Assembly: GCA_964568675.1 (NCBI GenBank)
Contig: CAZMQV010000002.1
Coordinates: 1 to 64,000, forward strand
DNA length: 64,000 nt
Reading direction: 5' to 3'
Origin: UPXZ01 sp964568675
Lineage (GTDB): Bacteria; Bacteroidota; Bacteroidia; Bacteroidales; Paludibacteraceae
The position numbers were made by a program, and so were the translations under genes. The notes beneath the pieces are model-generated. The model did no database searches. It worked only from the letters and a program-made list of their open reading frames with translations, and was not told the origin of the DNA. This document shows, piece by piece, positions 25,778-33,673 of the stretch (position 1 is its first letter; the number at the start of each line of letters is the position of its first letter).

Positions 25778-25910
25778 GATTGCTTCATAAATAGACGTGA
25801 AATCATGTAAGTTATCACCTCAAAAAAACAATTAATGGAGGGGGTAGCAAACATTGCATTGTCTGTCATTCTTTTCTTCCATTTTTTTTCATGGTGATAC
25901 TAAGGAGCAA

Positions 25911-26014
25911 GTCCGATGTAAATATCCCCTTTTCGCCGTCAAGTATCGTTCCGCGAAACCACCGCTCTTTTTCCTCAGAGAAAAAACTTATGTTTAGCTT
26001 GAATGAGTGTAAGC
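25911..26014. repeat. Dispersed degenerate repeat, copy A
   Basis: Aligns by eye with 29330-29432: shared TATCCC-TTTTCGCCGTC, CGCGAAAC and a (C)TTATGTTTAGCTTGAATGAG-like segment, roughly two-thirds identical. Function unknown. Confidence 0.5.
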
Positions 26015-26344
26015 GTTTTGTAGTATGCATTAGAGCCGCTACCAGTTTGCGCTGTAGGATTGGATAGCTGTACGGAGTAATTCTTACATTAAAATTTCTG
26101 ATCAACTGCGTTCAATTATCTCACTCCAATCAAAGATTCCGATTTATTTCTGAAGTCAAATAGCCAAATGAGATATTCACGTCGAAGTGATTAAGGGTAA
26201 AAAACACCGCTTACAATATTGATTCTACAGCAGTGAGAAATAGATTTGTATCGAAACATTTTCATTTCTACAAAAGTCAGAATGGTTTTGTATCGAAACA
26301 TTTGGCTATTAGCTATTAGCCATTGTCTATTGGCCAACAACCAG

Positions 26345-26372
26345 CGACTAACGACTAACTACTAACGACTAT
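26345..26372. repeat. Four tandem 7-bp units
   Basis: CGACTAA, CGACTAA, CTACTAA, CGACTAT in phase. On the minus strand these are TTAGTNN heptamers, like the longer array at 58944-59041. Confidence 0.6.
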
Positions 26373-26560
26373 TATTCATTTCGAAGATTCCGGTTTATCG
26401 GAAAGCCATCCGCTGTTTTTTTTATAAGAAGAAATAAGGCAAACTGAAGAACTTGGATGGCTCTTTCAGAAAAACTTTAAGCTGAGTGGAAAATAATCTC
26501 TAAAATCATATAAAATCCAAAAAAAATGCTTCTGGTGATATGAACACCGGAATAAAATTG

Positions 26561-26568
26561 TAATTTTG
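26561..26568 (+). promoter_or_regulatory. -7 promoter box for the DUF5606 gene
   Basis: TAATTTTG, 77 nt before the ATG at 26646. Confidence 0.5.
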
Positions 26569-26645
26569 TACTTACTGTTCAATTGGAATGGTGGTAAACG
26601 AAGAGAAAATAATCACACAATTAATAAAAAAAAGAAATTTATTGT

Positions 26646-27194
26646 ATGCTAAAAGAAATTTTATCCATTTCCGGTAAACCCGGTTTATTTAAAATGGTAT
26701 CGCAAGCTAAAAATATGCTTATTATCGAATCACTAATCGATGGTAAACGCCAACCGGTTTACTCGCGTGATAAGGCCGTGTCGCTTGGCGATATTGCCAT
26801 TTTTACCGAAACTGACGATATGCCACTCGGTGAGGTACTCGAAAAAGTGAAACTTAAAGAAAATGGTGAAAAAGCTTCCATCGATCCAAAATCAGATAAC
26901 GATACATTGCGGAAATATATGGAAGAAGTGTTGCCACAATATGATAAAGAAAGAGTACATTCTTCTGATATTCGTAAACTTATATTATGGTACAATTTGT
27001 TGATTGATAGCAATATGACAGATTTTCTAACTGATAAAGAAGAAGATGCAGAAGAACAATCGTCAGAAAAAGAACTTGATGTAAAGGTGAAAAAAGAAGC
27101 CAAACCTGCTACTGTAAAAAAAGACACCAAAGTACAAGTAAAACAACCAAAAATTGCGCAAAAATCCACTACCAACCGTAAAATGGGAGGATAG
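26646..27194 (+). CDS. DUF5606 family protein
   Basis: A 182-residue cytoplasmic protein of the Bacteroidetes-specific DUF5606 family. The conserved domain covers residues 1-120: MLKEILSISGKPGLFKMVSQ, then the ESLIDGKRQPVYSRDKAVSLGDIAIFT strand-turn region and YDKERVHSSDIRKLILWYNLL. The last 55 residues are low-complexity, first acidic (EEDAEEQSSEKE) and then Lys-rich (KKEAKPATVKKDTK), and probably disordered. The N-terminal part resembles an SH3-like or PRC-type beta barrel, which I infer only. Function unknown. Single gene. Confidence 0.85.
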   Translation: MLKEILSISGKPGLFKMVSQAKNMLIIESLIDGKRQPVYSRDKAVSLGDIAIFTETDDMPLGEVLEKVKLKENGEKASIDPKSDNDTLRKYMEEVLPQYDKERVHSSDIRKLILWYNLLIDSNMTDFLTDKEEDAEEQSSEKELDVKVKKEAKPATVKKDTKVQVKQPKIAQKSTTNRKMGG

Positions 27195-27238
27195 AATATA
27201 TTCGATCAAAGCAAATCCATCGGAATATAAAAAACCAA

Positions 27239-27280
27239 GCAGAATAATACCTATTTAATGAGGCTTTATTCTGCTATTGT
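27239..27280 (+). terminator. Possible terminator after the DUF5606 gene
   Basis: Inverted repeat AGCAGAATAA/TTATTCTGCT with a 17-nt loop. The T-tract is weak. Confidence 0.4.
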
Positions 27281-27319
27281 TTACTGAAGGTAATGTGTTT
27301 AATAAATTCTAAACAATGA

Positions 27320-27327
27320 TATTTTTG
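27320..27327 (+). promoter_or_regulatory. -7 promoter box for the Nif3-like gene
   Basis: TATTTTTG followed by C. The ATG at 27332 begins 4 nt after the box, so the transcript is predicted to be leaderless. Confidence 0.6.
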
Positions 27328-27331
27328 CATC

Positions 27332-28426
27332 ATGTTAATCTCTGATATATGTACTATCATCGAGGAGTTTGCGCCATTGGCTTTGCAGGAAAACTACGAC
27401 AACGCCGGCTTGCTTATCGGAGATAATAATTCAATAGTTACTTCCGCGCTCATCTGCATTGATGTTACCGAAGAGGTTATTGATGAAGCTATCAGGATGG
27501 GGTGCAATCTTATCATTTCACACCATCCTCTCATTTTCAGAGGATTAAAGAAAATTACAGGTCAGAATTTGGTGCAAAGATGTGTAGCCAAAGCAATTAA
27601 AAATGATATTGCTATCTATGCTGCCCACACCAATGTGGACAATGTGATGATGGGCGTCAATGGGAAAATTGCCGATATAATCGGACTAAAGAACCGTTCC
27701 ATTCTTCAACCTAAAAGTCAGGTTTTGTTAAAGTTGGTTTGCTATGTGCCTGTTAACCATTTGAGTGCCGTACAAAAAGCTCTTTTTGAAGCAGGCGCAG
27801 GTCAAATTGGCGAATACGATTGTTGTAGTTTCAGTTCACCCGGCATTGGTACTTTTAGGGCTAGTGAAAATGCCAAACCTTATGTAGGTGAAATCAACCA
27901 ACTTCATGCCGAAACAGAATCGCGCTTCGAAGTTATTTTACCCAATTATCTGAAATCAAAAGTAATATCTGCTTTGCTGGAGGCACATCCTTATGAAGAA
28001 GTGGCTTATGATTTGATACCGCTGGCTAACAGATGGGATAGTGTAGGGGCAGGAATGATTGGCGAATTGACGGAAGCAATGGACGAAAAACTGTTTTTGG
28101 ATTTGCTGAAAAAGCAATTTTTACTAAGTACTTTGCGGCACAGCCCTCTCACATCAAAGAAAATAAAACGAGTAGCGCTCTGTGGTGGTTCCGGAAGCGA
28201 ATTTCTTAGCGACGCGCTAGCCGCTCAGGCAGATGTTTATGTATCGGCCGACTTCAAATATCATGAATTTTTTGAAACGGAAAATAAAATATTAATTGCA
28301 GATATCGGTCATTATGAGAGCGAGCAATTTACAAAAGATGTTTTTTATGAGCTAATTACAAAAAAAATTCCTAACTTTGCAATCCGAATTTCGGAGATAA
28401 ATACAAATCCAATTAATTATTACTAA
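27332..28426 (+). CDS. Nif3-like dinuclear metal-centre protein
   Basis: A 364-residue Nif3/YqfO family protein (annotated in some organisms as GTP cyclohydrolase I type 2). Metal ligands are in IISHHPLIFRG (about 63-73), AAHTNVDNV (about 95-103) and DIGHYESEQF near the C-terminus. An inserted PII/CutA-like domain (about 125-230) is marked by LKLVCYVPVNHLSAVQKALFEAGAGQIG and AHPYEEVAYDLIPL. The family forms hexameric toroids; its cellular role is unsettled. The ATG sits immediately after the promoter. Forms an operon with the zinc-ribbon gene 5 nt downstream, a pairing common in bacteria. Confidence 0.92.
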   Translation: MLISDICTIIEEFAPLALQENYDNAGLLIGDNNSIVTSALICIDVTEEVIDEAIRMGCNLIISHHPLIFRGLKKITGQNLVQRCVAKAIKNDIAIYAAHTNVDNVMMGVNGKIADIIGLKNRSILQPKSQVLLKLVCYVPVNHLSAVQKALFEAGAGQIGEYDCCSFSSPGIGTFRASENAKPYVGEINQLHAETESRFEVILPNYLKSKVISALLEAHPYEEVAYDLIPLANRWDSVGAGMIGELTEAMDEKLFLDLLKKQFLLSTLRHSPLTSKKIKRVALCGGSGSEFLSDALAAQADVYVSADFKYHEFFETENKILIADIGHYESEQFTKDVFYELITKKIPNFAIRISEINTNPINYY

Positions 28427-28431
28427 AGAAT

Positions 28432-29205
28432 ATGGCAAGTACCCCAAAAGTAGAGAAAGAAATCTCTGTTGAAGAGAAGTTGAAAGCTATTTATGATCTT
28501 CAAAAAGTAAACTCCAAGATTGATGGCATTAAAGCCCTAAGAGGAGAATTACCACTTGAAGTGCAGGATATGGAAGATGAAATAGTTGGACTGAACACCC
28601 GCCTTGAAAACTTCGATGCTGAATTGGATGAACTTCAAAAAATGATATCCGGCAAAAAGGTAGAAATAGAAAATTCAAAAACAAAAATTGAACGCTATAC
28701 CGAGCAGCAAAATAATGTTCGGAATAATCGTGAATTTGACAATCTATCCAAAGAAATTGAATTTCAAACACTAGAAATTGAACTTTCTGAAAAAAGAATC
28801 CGCGAGTTTTCTGCAAGTCTTGAATCGAAAAAGCTCGAGAAAGAACAATCGGCAAACAGGCTTTCTGAGCGTAATTTAGATTTGGAGCAAAAGAAAGGTG
28901 AACTCGATGAAATCATTGCTGAAACCAAACAAGAAGAAGAAAAACTTAGAGAACGTGCCAGAAAAATTGAAAGTATGGTAGAACCTCGATTAGTTGCCGC
29001 TTTCAAACGAATACGTAAAAGCGCCCGCAATGGCTTGGCTGTTGTATCCGTTGAGCGTGATGCTTGTGGTGGTTGCTTTAATAAAATACCGGCACAGCGT
29101 CAACTTGATATTCGTTCACGTAAAAAAATTATTGTCTGTGAATATTGTGGGCGAATCTTAGTTGACCCGGATTTGGCTAATGACAATAGTATTGACAAAA
29201 AATAA
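28432..29205 (+). CDS. Coiled-coil protein with C4 zinc ribbon
   Basis: A 257-residue protein: a long antiparallel coiled coil (about 15-190, heptads rich in E, K, L) and a C-terminal zinc ribbon with the ligands CGGC (about 214-217) and CEYCG (about 237-241). This is the zf-RING_7/CT398 architecture, structurally similar to coiled-coil proteins that bind RNA polymerase-like partners or flagellar components in other phyla. Role unknown. Directly follows the Nif3 gene with a 5-nt gap and ends at a strong terminator, so the two form a complete two-gene operon. Confidence 0.9.
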   Translation: MASTPKVEKEISVEEKLKAIYDLQKVNSKIDGIKALRGELPLEVQDMEDEIVGLNTRLENFDAELDELQKMISGKKVEIENSKTKIERYTEQQNNVRNNREFDNLSKEIEFQTLEIELSEKRIREFSASLESKKLEKEQSANRLSERNLDLEQKKGELDEIIAETKQEEEKLRERARKIESMVEPRLVAAFKRIRKSARNGLAVVSVERDACGGCFNKIPAQRQLDIRSRKKIIVCEYCGRILVDPDLANDNSIDKK

Positions 29206-29232
29206 ACGACATCAACTTATGTTGAAATATTG

Positions 29233-29271
29233 AATCCGAACAGACCCAAACAATCTGTTCGGATTTTTTTT
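29233..29271 (+). terminator. Rho-independent terminator of the Nif3/zinc-ribbon operon
   Basis: Stem AATCCGAACAGA/TCTGTTCGGATT with a 9-nt loop and T8. Confidence 0.9.
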
Positions 29272-29329
29272 CCTATTTTCATTCGGGTAGTGTGATTTCG
29301 AATCTTTCATTCGCTTTATGATTTTTCTG

Positions 29330-29432
29330 GATAAGTATCCCATTTTCGCCGTCTTGATTCGCCAGCGCGAAACTTCCGAGCTTTGCTCTCAAAATAAATA
29401 ACTGATATTTAGTTTGGATGAGAGTTTGCATT
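29330..29432. repeat. Dispersed degenerate repeat, copy B
   Basis: Diverged copy of 25911-26014; see that entry. No intact frame. Confidence 0.5.
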
Positions 29433-29513
29433 GAACTTATCTTGACTTATTCTTATTCAATCTCAAAACTGTTATTTGTAGGTTTAAAACAAGGTTACAG
29501 ATCAAGTTTAACA

Positions 29514-29554
29514 ACGAATTTTACGAATTACACGAATTTATTCGTAAAATTCGT
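29514..29554. repeat. Perfect 15-bp inverted repeat
   Basis: ACGAATTTTACGAAT (29514-29528) and its exact reverse complement (29540-29554) flank an 11-nt spacer; the element also contains ACGAATT direct iterations. Confidence 0.7.
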
Positions 29555-30181
29555 GTGATTCGTAGTTTTAAAAACAACATTTTTCTTGTTTTTAAAAAGT
29601 CAAGATGGCTTCATTTTGAAGTATGTGTTTAGGTATTGATTCGCATATTGTCATTATTCAAACGGGACGAACGGAAAATGCTTTCTTACAATTTCCCTCC
29701 AATCAGCCATTGCTAACTCCCAGCTAATTTTACAAAAAAAAATAAGCCGTCATCTTTCGTCAAGTTAAACTTAACAACTGGTTTAGGATGTTTACAAGAG
29801 TATCTTAGCCTTTTTCCATCCGTTTTTTCTACACAACTGCTAAACAAAAGTAAAATACTCGATTCTAAAAGAGTGAAATCTGACGTATGTTCTTTAATAT
29901 AAGTATGTTAAGTGGTATTTTGTATCTACGTATGTTTGTTGAAATAGAATATCCGATACAAAATATCAATTTACAGAGAAAAAGTCACCATTTTTTGTCT
30001 GAACTTAGCGAGTGGTTATTGTCGTGATTTTTTTTATAGAACAAAAGGAGATACTTTAACTAACAGCATTTTGCTGAATACGATTTGTTGCGAAACAATT
30101 CAAATCAAAAACATTAATTGCCATCCCTGATAAAGAGTAGTACATTTTACAATCAAAAAATAGTATCAATAAATACGGATA

Positions 30182-30761
30182 ACAAATGTTTAATAGTTCT
30201 ATGCAATTAACAAACGGAAAGTACAAAGATGTGATTTACATTTGTAATGAGAAAGCGCAATAAACAAATGTAATTATCAATAACGAATGTAATCCAAAAA
30301 CAAGCAGTTTTTACATTTATAATCAATTTCCGCAAGCAAAACACATTTGTTTTTGATATATTTTCAGCTTTAGTTTAATAACGATTGCTTGTAAGTGTAT
30401 GTGCTGAAAACCAGTAGAATACAGCTGTTTTGCTAATATTTACTTTAGATATAATTTACAAATGTATATTTTTGGGTCATTCAATATAATATAGTCCAAA
30501 TATTTAATATTAAGGTGCTATTTACCAGATAGATGTGTCTATTTAAATCACCAATTTCTTTAGTTATCACACTAATTTATATATTAATTATATACCATTA
30601 GTTTATAATGGTATAGTGTTTTTATTGGTTCTCAACTGTAAAATGTTATATGTTACAAATGTTTTATCCGTATGTTTACAAAAACATTTGTAAACCTATT
30701 CCAAATGTAAAATGATTTACATATCTTTGTAGTGTAATTACAAGTATAAATTTACATTTCT
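30182..30761. promoter_or_regulatory. Array of ACAAATGT/ACATTTGT sites, putative operators
   Basis: Seven exact copies of the palindrome-like 8-mer ACAAATGT or its complement ACATTTGT start at 30182, 30238, 30264, 30343, 30458, 30655 and 30684. Near copies start at 30283, 30313, 30701 and 30754. Several extend to TTTACATTTGTAA, and 30674-30695 forms GTTTACA-N8-TGTAAAC. Both orientations occur. The copy at 30701 overlaps the expected -33 region of the XRE promoter. These are likely binding sites of the regulator encoded just downstream. Confidence 0.6.
30722..30729 (+). promoter_or_regulatory. -7 promoter box for the XRE regulator gene
   Basis: TATCTTTG, 44 nt before the ATG. Flanked by TTTACA at 30715-30720 and by array sites, consistent with autoregulation. 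Confidence 0.65.
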
Positions 30762-30773
30762 AAATAGTAAAAT

Positions 30774-31238
30774 ATGACTACTGAGAAGGAACGCATCGAA
30801 AAAATTATCGAATCAGAAGGTTTAAGTTCTTCGCAATTTGCATCAGAAATAGGAATCAGCAGCCCAAACATGTCTCACATCATAAGTGGTAGAAACAAAC
30901 CAAGCCTTGATGTATTAAAAAAAATACTAGAAAGGTTCAGAACGATTAGTTCAGATTGGCTTATTTTGGGCAATGGACCAATGTATCGTGAAATACGGCA
31001 ATCTCAGACGCTCAAATTGTTCGACGAAGAACTTGAAACTATCGAAAAATCAGACAATTACAATGAGAAAATTATAGAGAAAACAATTGCGTCGAAAAAT
31101 ACCATTCAGAGCGAGCCTCTAAACCCGAAGCAAGAAATTCAAAATATCGCTCCAATTATTGCAAGATCTGTGAAAGTGGTAAAAAAAATTATCATTTATT
31201 TTGACGATAATACATTTCAGGAGTTTGATGCGAAGTAA
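30774..31238 (+). CDS. XRE-family helix-turn-helix regulator
   Basis: A 154-residue DNA-binding protein. Residues about 5-65 are a Cro/CI-type HTH: ERIEKIIESEGLSSSQFASEIGISSPNMSHIISGRNKPSLDVLKKILERF, followed by the conserved SSDWLILGNGPMYR signature seen in many Bacteroidales XRE proteins. The C-terminal 80 residues are a Glu/Lys/Ile-rich linker and a short beta hairpin (VVKKIIIYFDDNTFQEF) with no metal or peptidase motif, so it is not a LexA/CI-type cleavable repressor. It stands alone. The site array upstream suggests that it controls its own gene. Whether it has other targets is unknown. Confidence 0.85.
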   Translation: MTTEKERIEKIIESEGLSSSQFASEIGISSPNMSHIISGRNKPSLDVLKKILERFRTISSDWLILGNGPMYREIRQSQTLKLFDEELETIEKSDNYNEKIIEKTIASKNTIQSEPLNPKQEIQNIAPIIARSVKVVKKIIIYFDDNTFQEFDAK

Positions 31239-31286
31239 AAGCATTCCCGGAGTATTCGCATCATTGTATTAATGCTCAATTTTTAC

Positions 31287-31294
31287 TACTTTTG
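31287..31294 (+). promoter_or_regulatory. -7 promoter box of the pyrK-pyrD operon
   Basis: TACTTTTG followed by C, with ATTG about 20 nt upstream. The leader is about 8 nt. Confidence 0.6.
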
Positions 31295-31306
31295 CACTAA
31301 ACTTAA

Positions 31307-32095
31307 ATGGACAATCTGATGAAGAAATTCGTTCTTGATTTGAAAGTGGTAGAAAATGTACAATTGAACTATCAATACGTGCTGTTGAAACTAAGCCACG
31401 AATCGAAATTGCCTGCCGTTCTGCCTGGTCAGTTCGCCGAAATCAGGGTTGATGGGTCGCCCGAAACTTTTTTGCGCCGCCCCATTTCAATCAATTTTAT
31501 AGATAAAGAAAAAAATGAACTCTGGTTGCTTATTCAAATTGTAGGCGCCGGTACGCGCACAATGGCTAAACTTGTGCCGGGCGATACATTGAATTTAATT
31601 TTTCCCTTAGGCAATACATTTACAGTACCCAAGAATAAATCGGCGAGAATTGCGCTTGTAGGAGGCGGTGTAGGCGTAGCACCTTTGCTAATGTATGGCG
31701 AGTGGCTACATCGAAATGGTTATAATTGCACTTTTATGTTGGGTGCTCGTTCGTCCGTTGATTTGCTTCAACTGGATGAGTTTGCTAAATATGGAAAGGT
31801 ATTTACAACTACCGAAGACGGAACACACGGTGAGAAAGGCTACATCACGCAGCATTCAATGTTTAATAAGCCTATGTTTGATTATATTTTCACTTGTGGC
31901 CCAACTCCTATGATGAAGGCCGTGGCTCGCTACGCGCAGGATAAAGGCATATTTTGCGAAGCCTCACTTGAAAACATGATGGGTTGTGGCATAGGTGCTT
32001 GTTTGTGTTGTGTAACAGATACTACCGATGGTAATTTATGTGTATGTTCCGAAGGTCCAATTTTTAAAGTAACAAAACTAAAATGGCAGATTTAA
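31307..32095 (+). CDS. pyrK: Dihydroorotate dehydrogenase B, electron-transfer subunit PyrK
   Basis: A 262-residue FAD/[2Fe-2S] subunit that passes electrons from dihydroorotate oxidation to NAD+. FAD contacts are in RRPISINF (about 57-64), the pyridine-nucleotide loop is GGGVGVAPL (about 118-126), and the Cys cluster is MMGCGIGACLCC...NLCVC (about 224-244). An internal ATG four codons later is an alternative start. The gene overlaps pyrD by 13 nt. Length and domain order are standard. Confidence 0.95.
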   Translation: MDNLMKKFVLDLKVVENVQLNYQYVLLKLSHESKLPAVLPGQFAEIRVDGSPETFLRRPISINFIDKEKNELWLLIQIVGAGTRTMAKLVPGDTLNLIFPLGNTFTVPKNKSARIALVGGGVGVAPLLMYGEWLHRNGYNCTFMLGARSSVDLLQLDEFAKYGKVFTTTEDGTHGEKGYITQHSMFNKPMFDYIFTCGPTPMMKAVARYAQDKGIFCEASLENMMGCGIGACLCCVTDTTDGNLCVCSEGPIFKVTKLKWQI

Positions 32096-32994
32096 CGACA
32101 AGCTTAGGCAAAATTATAATGAAAAACCCGGTGATGACCGCCTCGGGTACTTTCGGATTTGGTACAGAGTATCTCGACTTTATGGATTTGTCGCGAATAG
32201 GAGGTATTGTTGTTAAAGGAACTACACTTCGCGAACGTCAGGGAAATGCTTATCCTCGCATGGCTGAAACTCCAATGGGCATGTTAAACGCTGTAGGACT
32301 GCAAAATAAAGGGGTTAATTATTTTGTAGATCACATTTATCCGGAGATAAAAGACTTTGATACATCCATTTTTGTAAATGTTTCCGGTTCTACCGTTGAT
32401 GAATATGTAGCAGTTGCCGAAATAGTAAATGAGCTTGATAAAATTCCCGGAATTGAACTTAATATTTCATGCCCCAATGTGAAAGAAGGCGGTATGGCAT
32501 TTGGTGTGAGCTGCCCTCTTGCTGCCGAAGTGGTGAGAGCTGTGAGAAAAGTGTATAAAAAAGAACTGATGGTGAAATTGTCGCCAAACGTTACGGATGT
32601 TACCGAAATTGCCCGTGCGCTTGAAGCTGAAGGCGCTGATAGTCTTTCACTTATCAATACTTTACTTGGTATGGCTGTTGACGCTAAAACACGTAAACCG
32701 GTACTTTCTACCGTTACCGGAGGGCTGTCAGGTCCTGCCGTAAAGCCTGTGGCGTTGCGTATGGTGTGGCAAGTAGCCAAAGCTGTGAACATCCCCGTAG
32801 TGGGTTTGGGTGGTATTATGAATGCAACTGATGCCATTGAATTTTTGCTGGTTGGTGCGAGTGCCATTCAGGTGGGAACAGCCAACTTCATCGACCCCGC
32901 TATTTCTGAAAAAATAGTTGAAGGCATTAATGACTATTTGGATGAAAATGGTTTCCAATCGATAAAAGATATAATTGGAAAGTTGGAAGTATAG
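32083..32994 (+). CDS. pyrD: Dihydroorotate dehydrogenase B, catalytic subunit PyrD
   Basis: A 303-residue FMN-dependent TIM barrel that oxidises dihydroorotate to orotate in pyrimidine synthesis. Class 1B is indicated by the active-site Cys130 in NISCPNVKEGG, where class 2 enzymes have Ser, and by the adjacent pyrK. FMN-phosphate segments are GGLSGPAVKPVALRMVW and GLGGIMNATDAIEFLLVGA. The 13-nt overlap with pyrK implies coupled translation of the PyrDK heterotetramer. A hairpin terminator follows. Confidence 0.97.
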   Translation: MADLTTSLGKIIMKNPVMTASGTFGFGTEYLDFMDLSRIGGIVVKGTTLRERQGNAYPRMAETPMGMLNAVGLQNKGVNYFVDHIYPEIKDFDTSIFVNVSGSTVDEYVAVAEIVNELDKIPGIELNISCPNVKEGGMAFGVSCPLAAEVVRAVRKVYKKELMVKLSPNVTDVTEIARALEAEGADSLSLINTLLGMAVDAKTRKPVLSTVTGGLSGPAVKPVALRMVWQVAKAVNIPVVGLGGIMNATDAIEFLLVGASAIQVGTANFIDPAISEKIVEGINDYLDENGFQSIKDIIGKLEV

Positions 32995-33023
32995 TCCGAC
33001 TGACAATAAAAATATTTCCCATT

Positions 33024-33064
33024 AAATCCCATGCCCACATAATGTGTGAGTATGGGATTTTTAT
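33024..33064 (+). terminator. Terminator after pyrD
   Basis: Long hairpin AAATCCCAT/ATGGGATTT with inner pairing CACAT/ATGTG, ending in a T-run. Confidence 0.75.
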
Positions 33065-33128
33065 TTCTGAAATATCCAAAAAAATGATTCTTTTTTGCGT
33101 TACTTTCTGTTTCTTCGAAAAATACGTA

Positions 33129-33136
33129 TATCTTTG
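33129..33136 (+). promoter_or_regulatory. -7 promoter box for the redoxin gene
   Basis: TATCTTTG, 44 nt before the ATG at 33181. Confidence 0.6.
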
Positions 33137-33180
33137 TAAGGAATGTTTAATATGAAACAAAATAAAAATACTATTATTAA

Positions 33181-33609
33181 ATGAAAATAGATGAGATTAA
33201 GGTAAAAACCTTGGATGGAGCAGTGATTGACCTGATAACTTTGTATTCCGATATGCCATTGTTGCTATTATTCTTCAATATCCAGTGCCTTGGATGTGTT
33301 GGTCGAGCTATTCCATTGGCTTATAGCTATCTGCAAGAATTTAATGGTTTAAATGTAGTTGCGATTCATACAACTTTCGGGAAAGAGGAAGTAAGTAAAA
33401 ATGACATACTCAATATATTTACCAGCAGGGAGTTAGCATTCCCGATTTATTTTGATATTGGGAAAACAAATTACGAAAAATTCGAATGTGAAGGTACACC
33501 ACATTGGATATTAATTAATCGTTCGGGCAATGTAAGCCGCTCGTTTTTTGGTTCGCAGGAGGGCGCTCAAAATCGTTTGGTTTATGCCTTGGAGGAGCTT
33601 ACAGGATAG
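33181..33609 (+). CDS. Cytoplasmic thioredoxin-like redoxin
   Basis: A 142-residue AhpC/TSA- or TlpA-like thioredoxin-fold protein without signal peptide. The redox motif is CLGC (about residues 36-39) after the strand LLLLFFNIQ. The cis-proline loop is EGTPHWILINRSG. The fold runs from a short N-terminal beta pair to a C-terminal helix. It is probably a thiol oxidoreductase. The partner is not evident. Upstream of, and likely cotranscribed with, the CapA-like gene (64 nt apart, no terminator between). Confidence 0.8.
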   Translation: MKIDEIKVKTLDGAVIDLITLYSDMPLLLLFFNIQCLGCVGRAIPLAYSYLQEFNGLNVVAIHTTFGKEEVSKNDILNIFTSRELAFPIYFDIGKTNYEKFECEGTPHWILINRSGNVSRSFFGSQEGAQNRLVYALEELTG

Positions 33610-33673
33610 ATTTATCGATATCCGACTCCAACAGAATGGAAAGTTTCGAATTAATAAAAAAAAGATTTGAATT

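Larger units (their letters stand above)
25778..26645. other. Gene-free region between hisA and the DUF5606 gene
   Basis: 868 bases with no supported gene. It holds a degenerate repeat (25911-26014) related to 29330-29432, a 17-bp direct repeat (26245-26261 and 26287-26303), four 7-bp units (26345-26372) and, at its end, the promoter of the DUF5606 gene. The mosaic of repeats suggests eroded DNA. Confidence 0.6.
29206..30773. other. 1.57-kb gene-free region upstream of the XRE regulator
   Basis: No supported gene. Contents in order: terminator of the zinc-ribbon gene, degenerate repeat copy B (29330-29432), a 15-bp palindrome (29514-29554), a segment shared with 58755-58795, featureless AT-rich DNA, then from about 30180 an array of ACAAATGT-type sites ending at the regulator promoter. 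Confidence 0.6.

Noticed and set aside
25866..26105. 79-codon minus-strand gene after hisA
   Set aside because: No recognisable family, no promoter box, and most of it is the dispersed repeat also found at 29330-29432.
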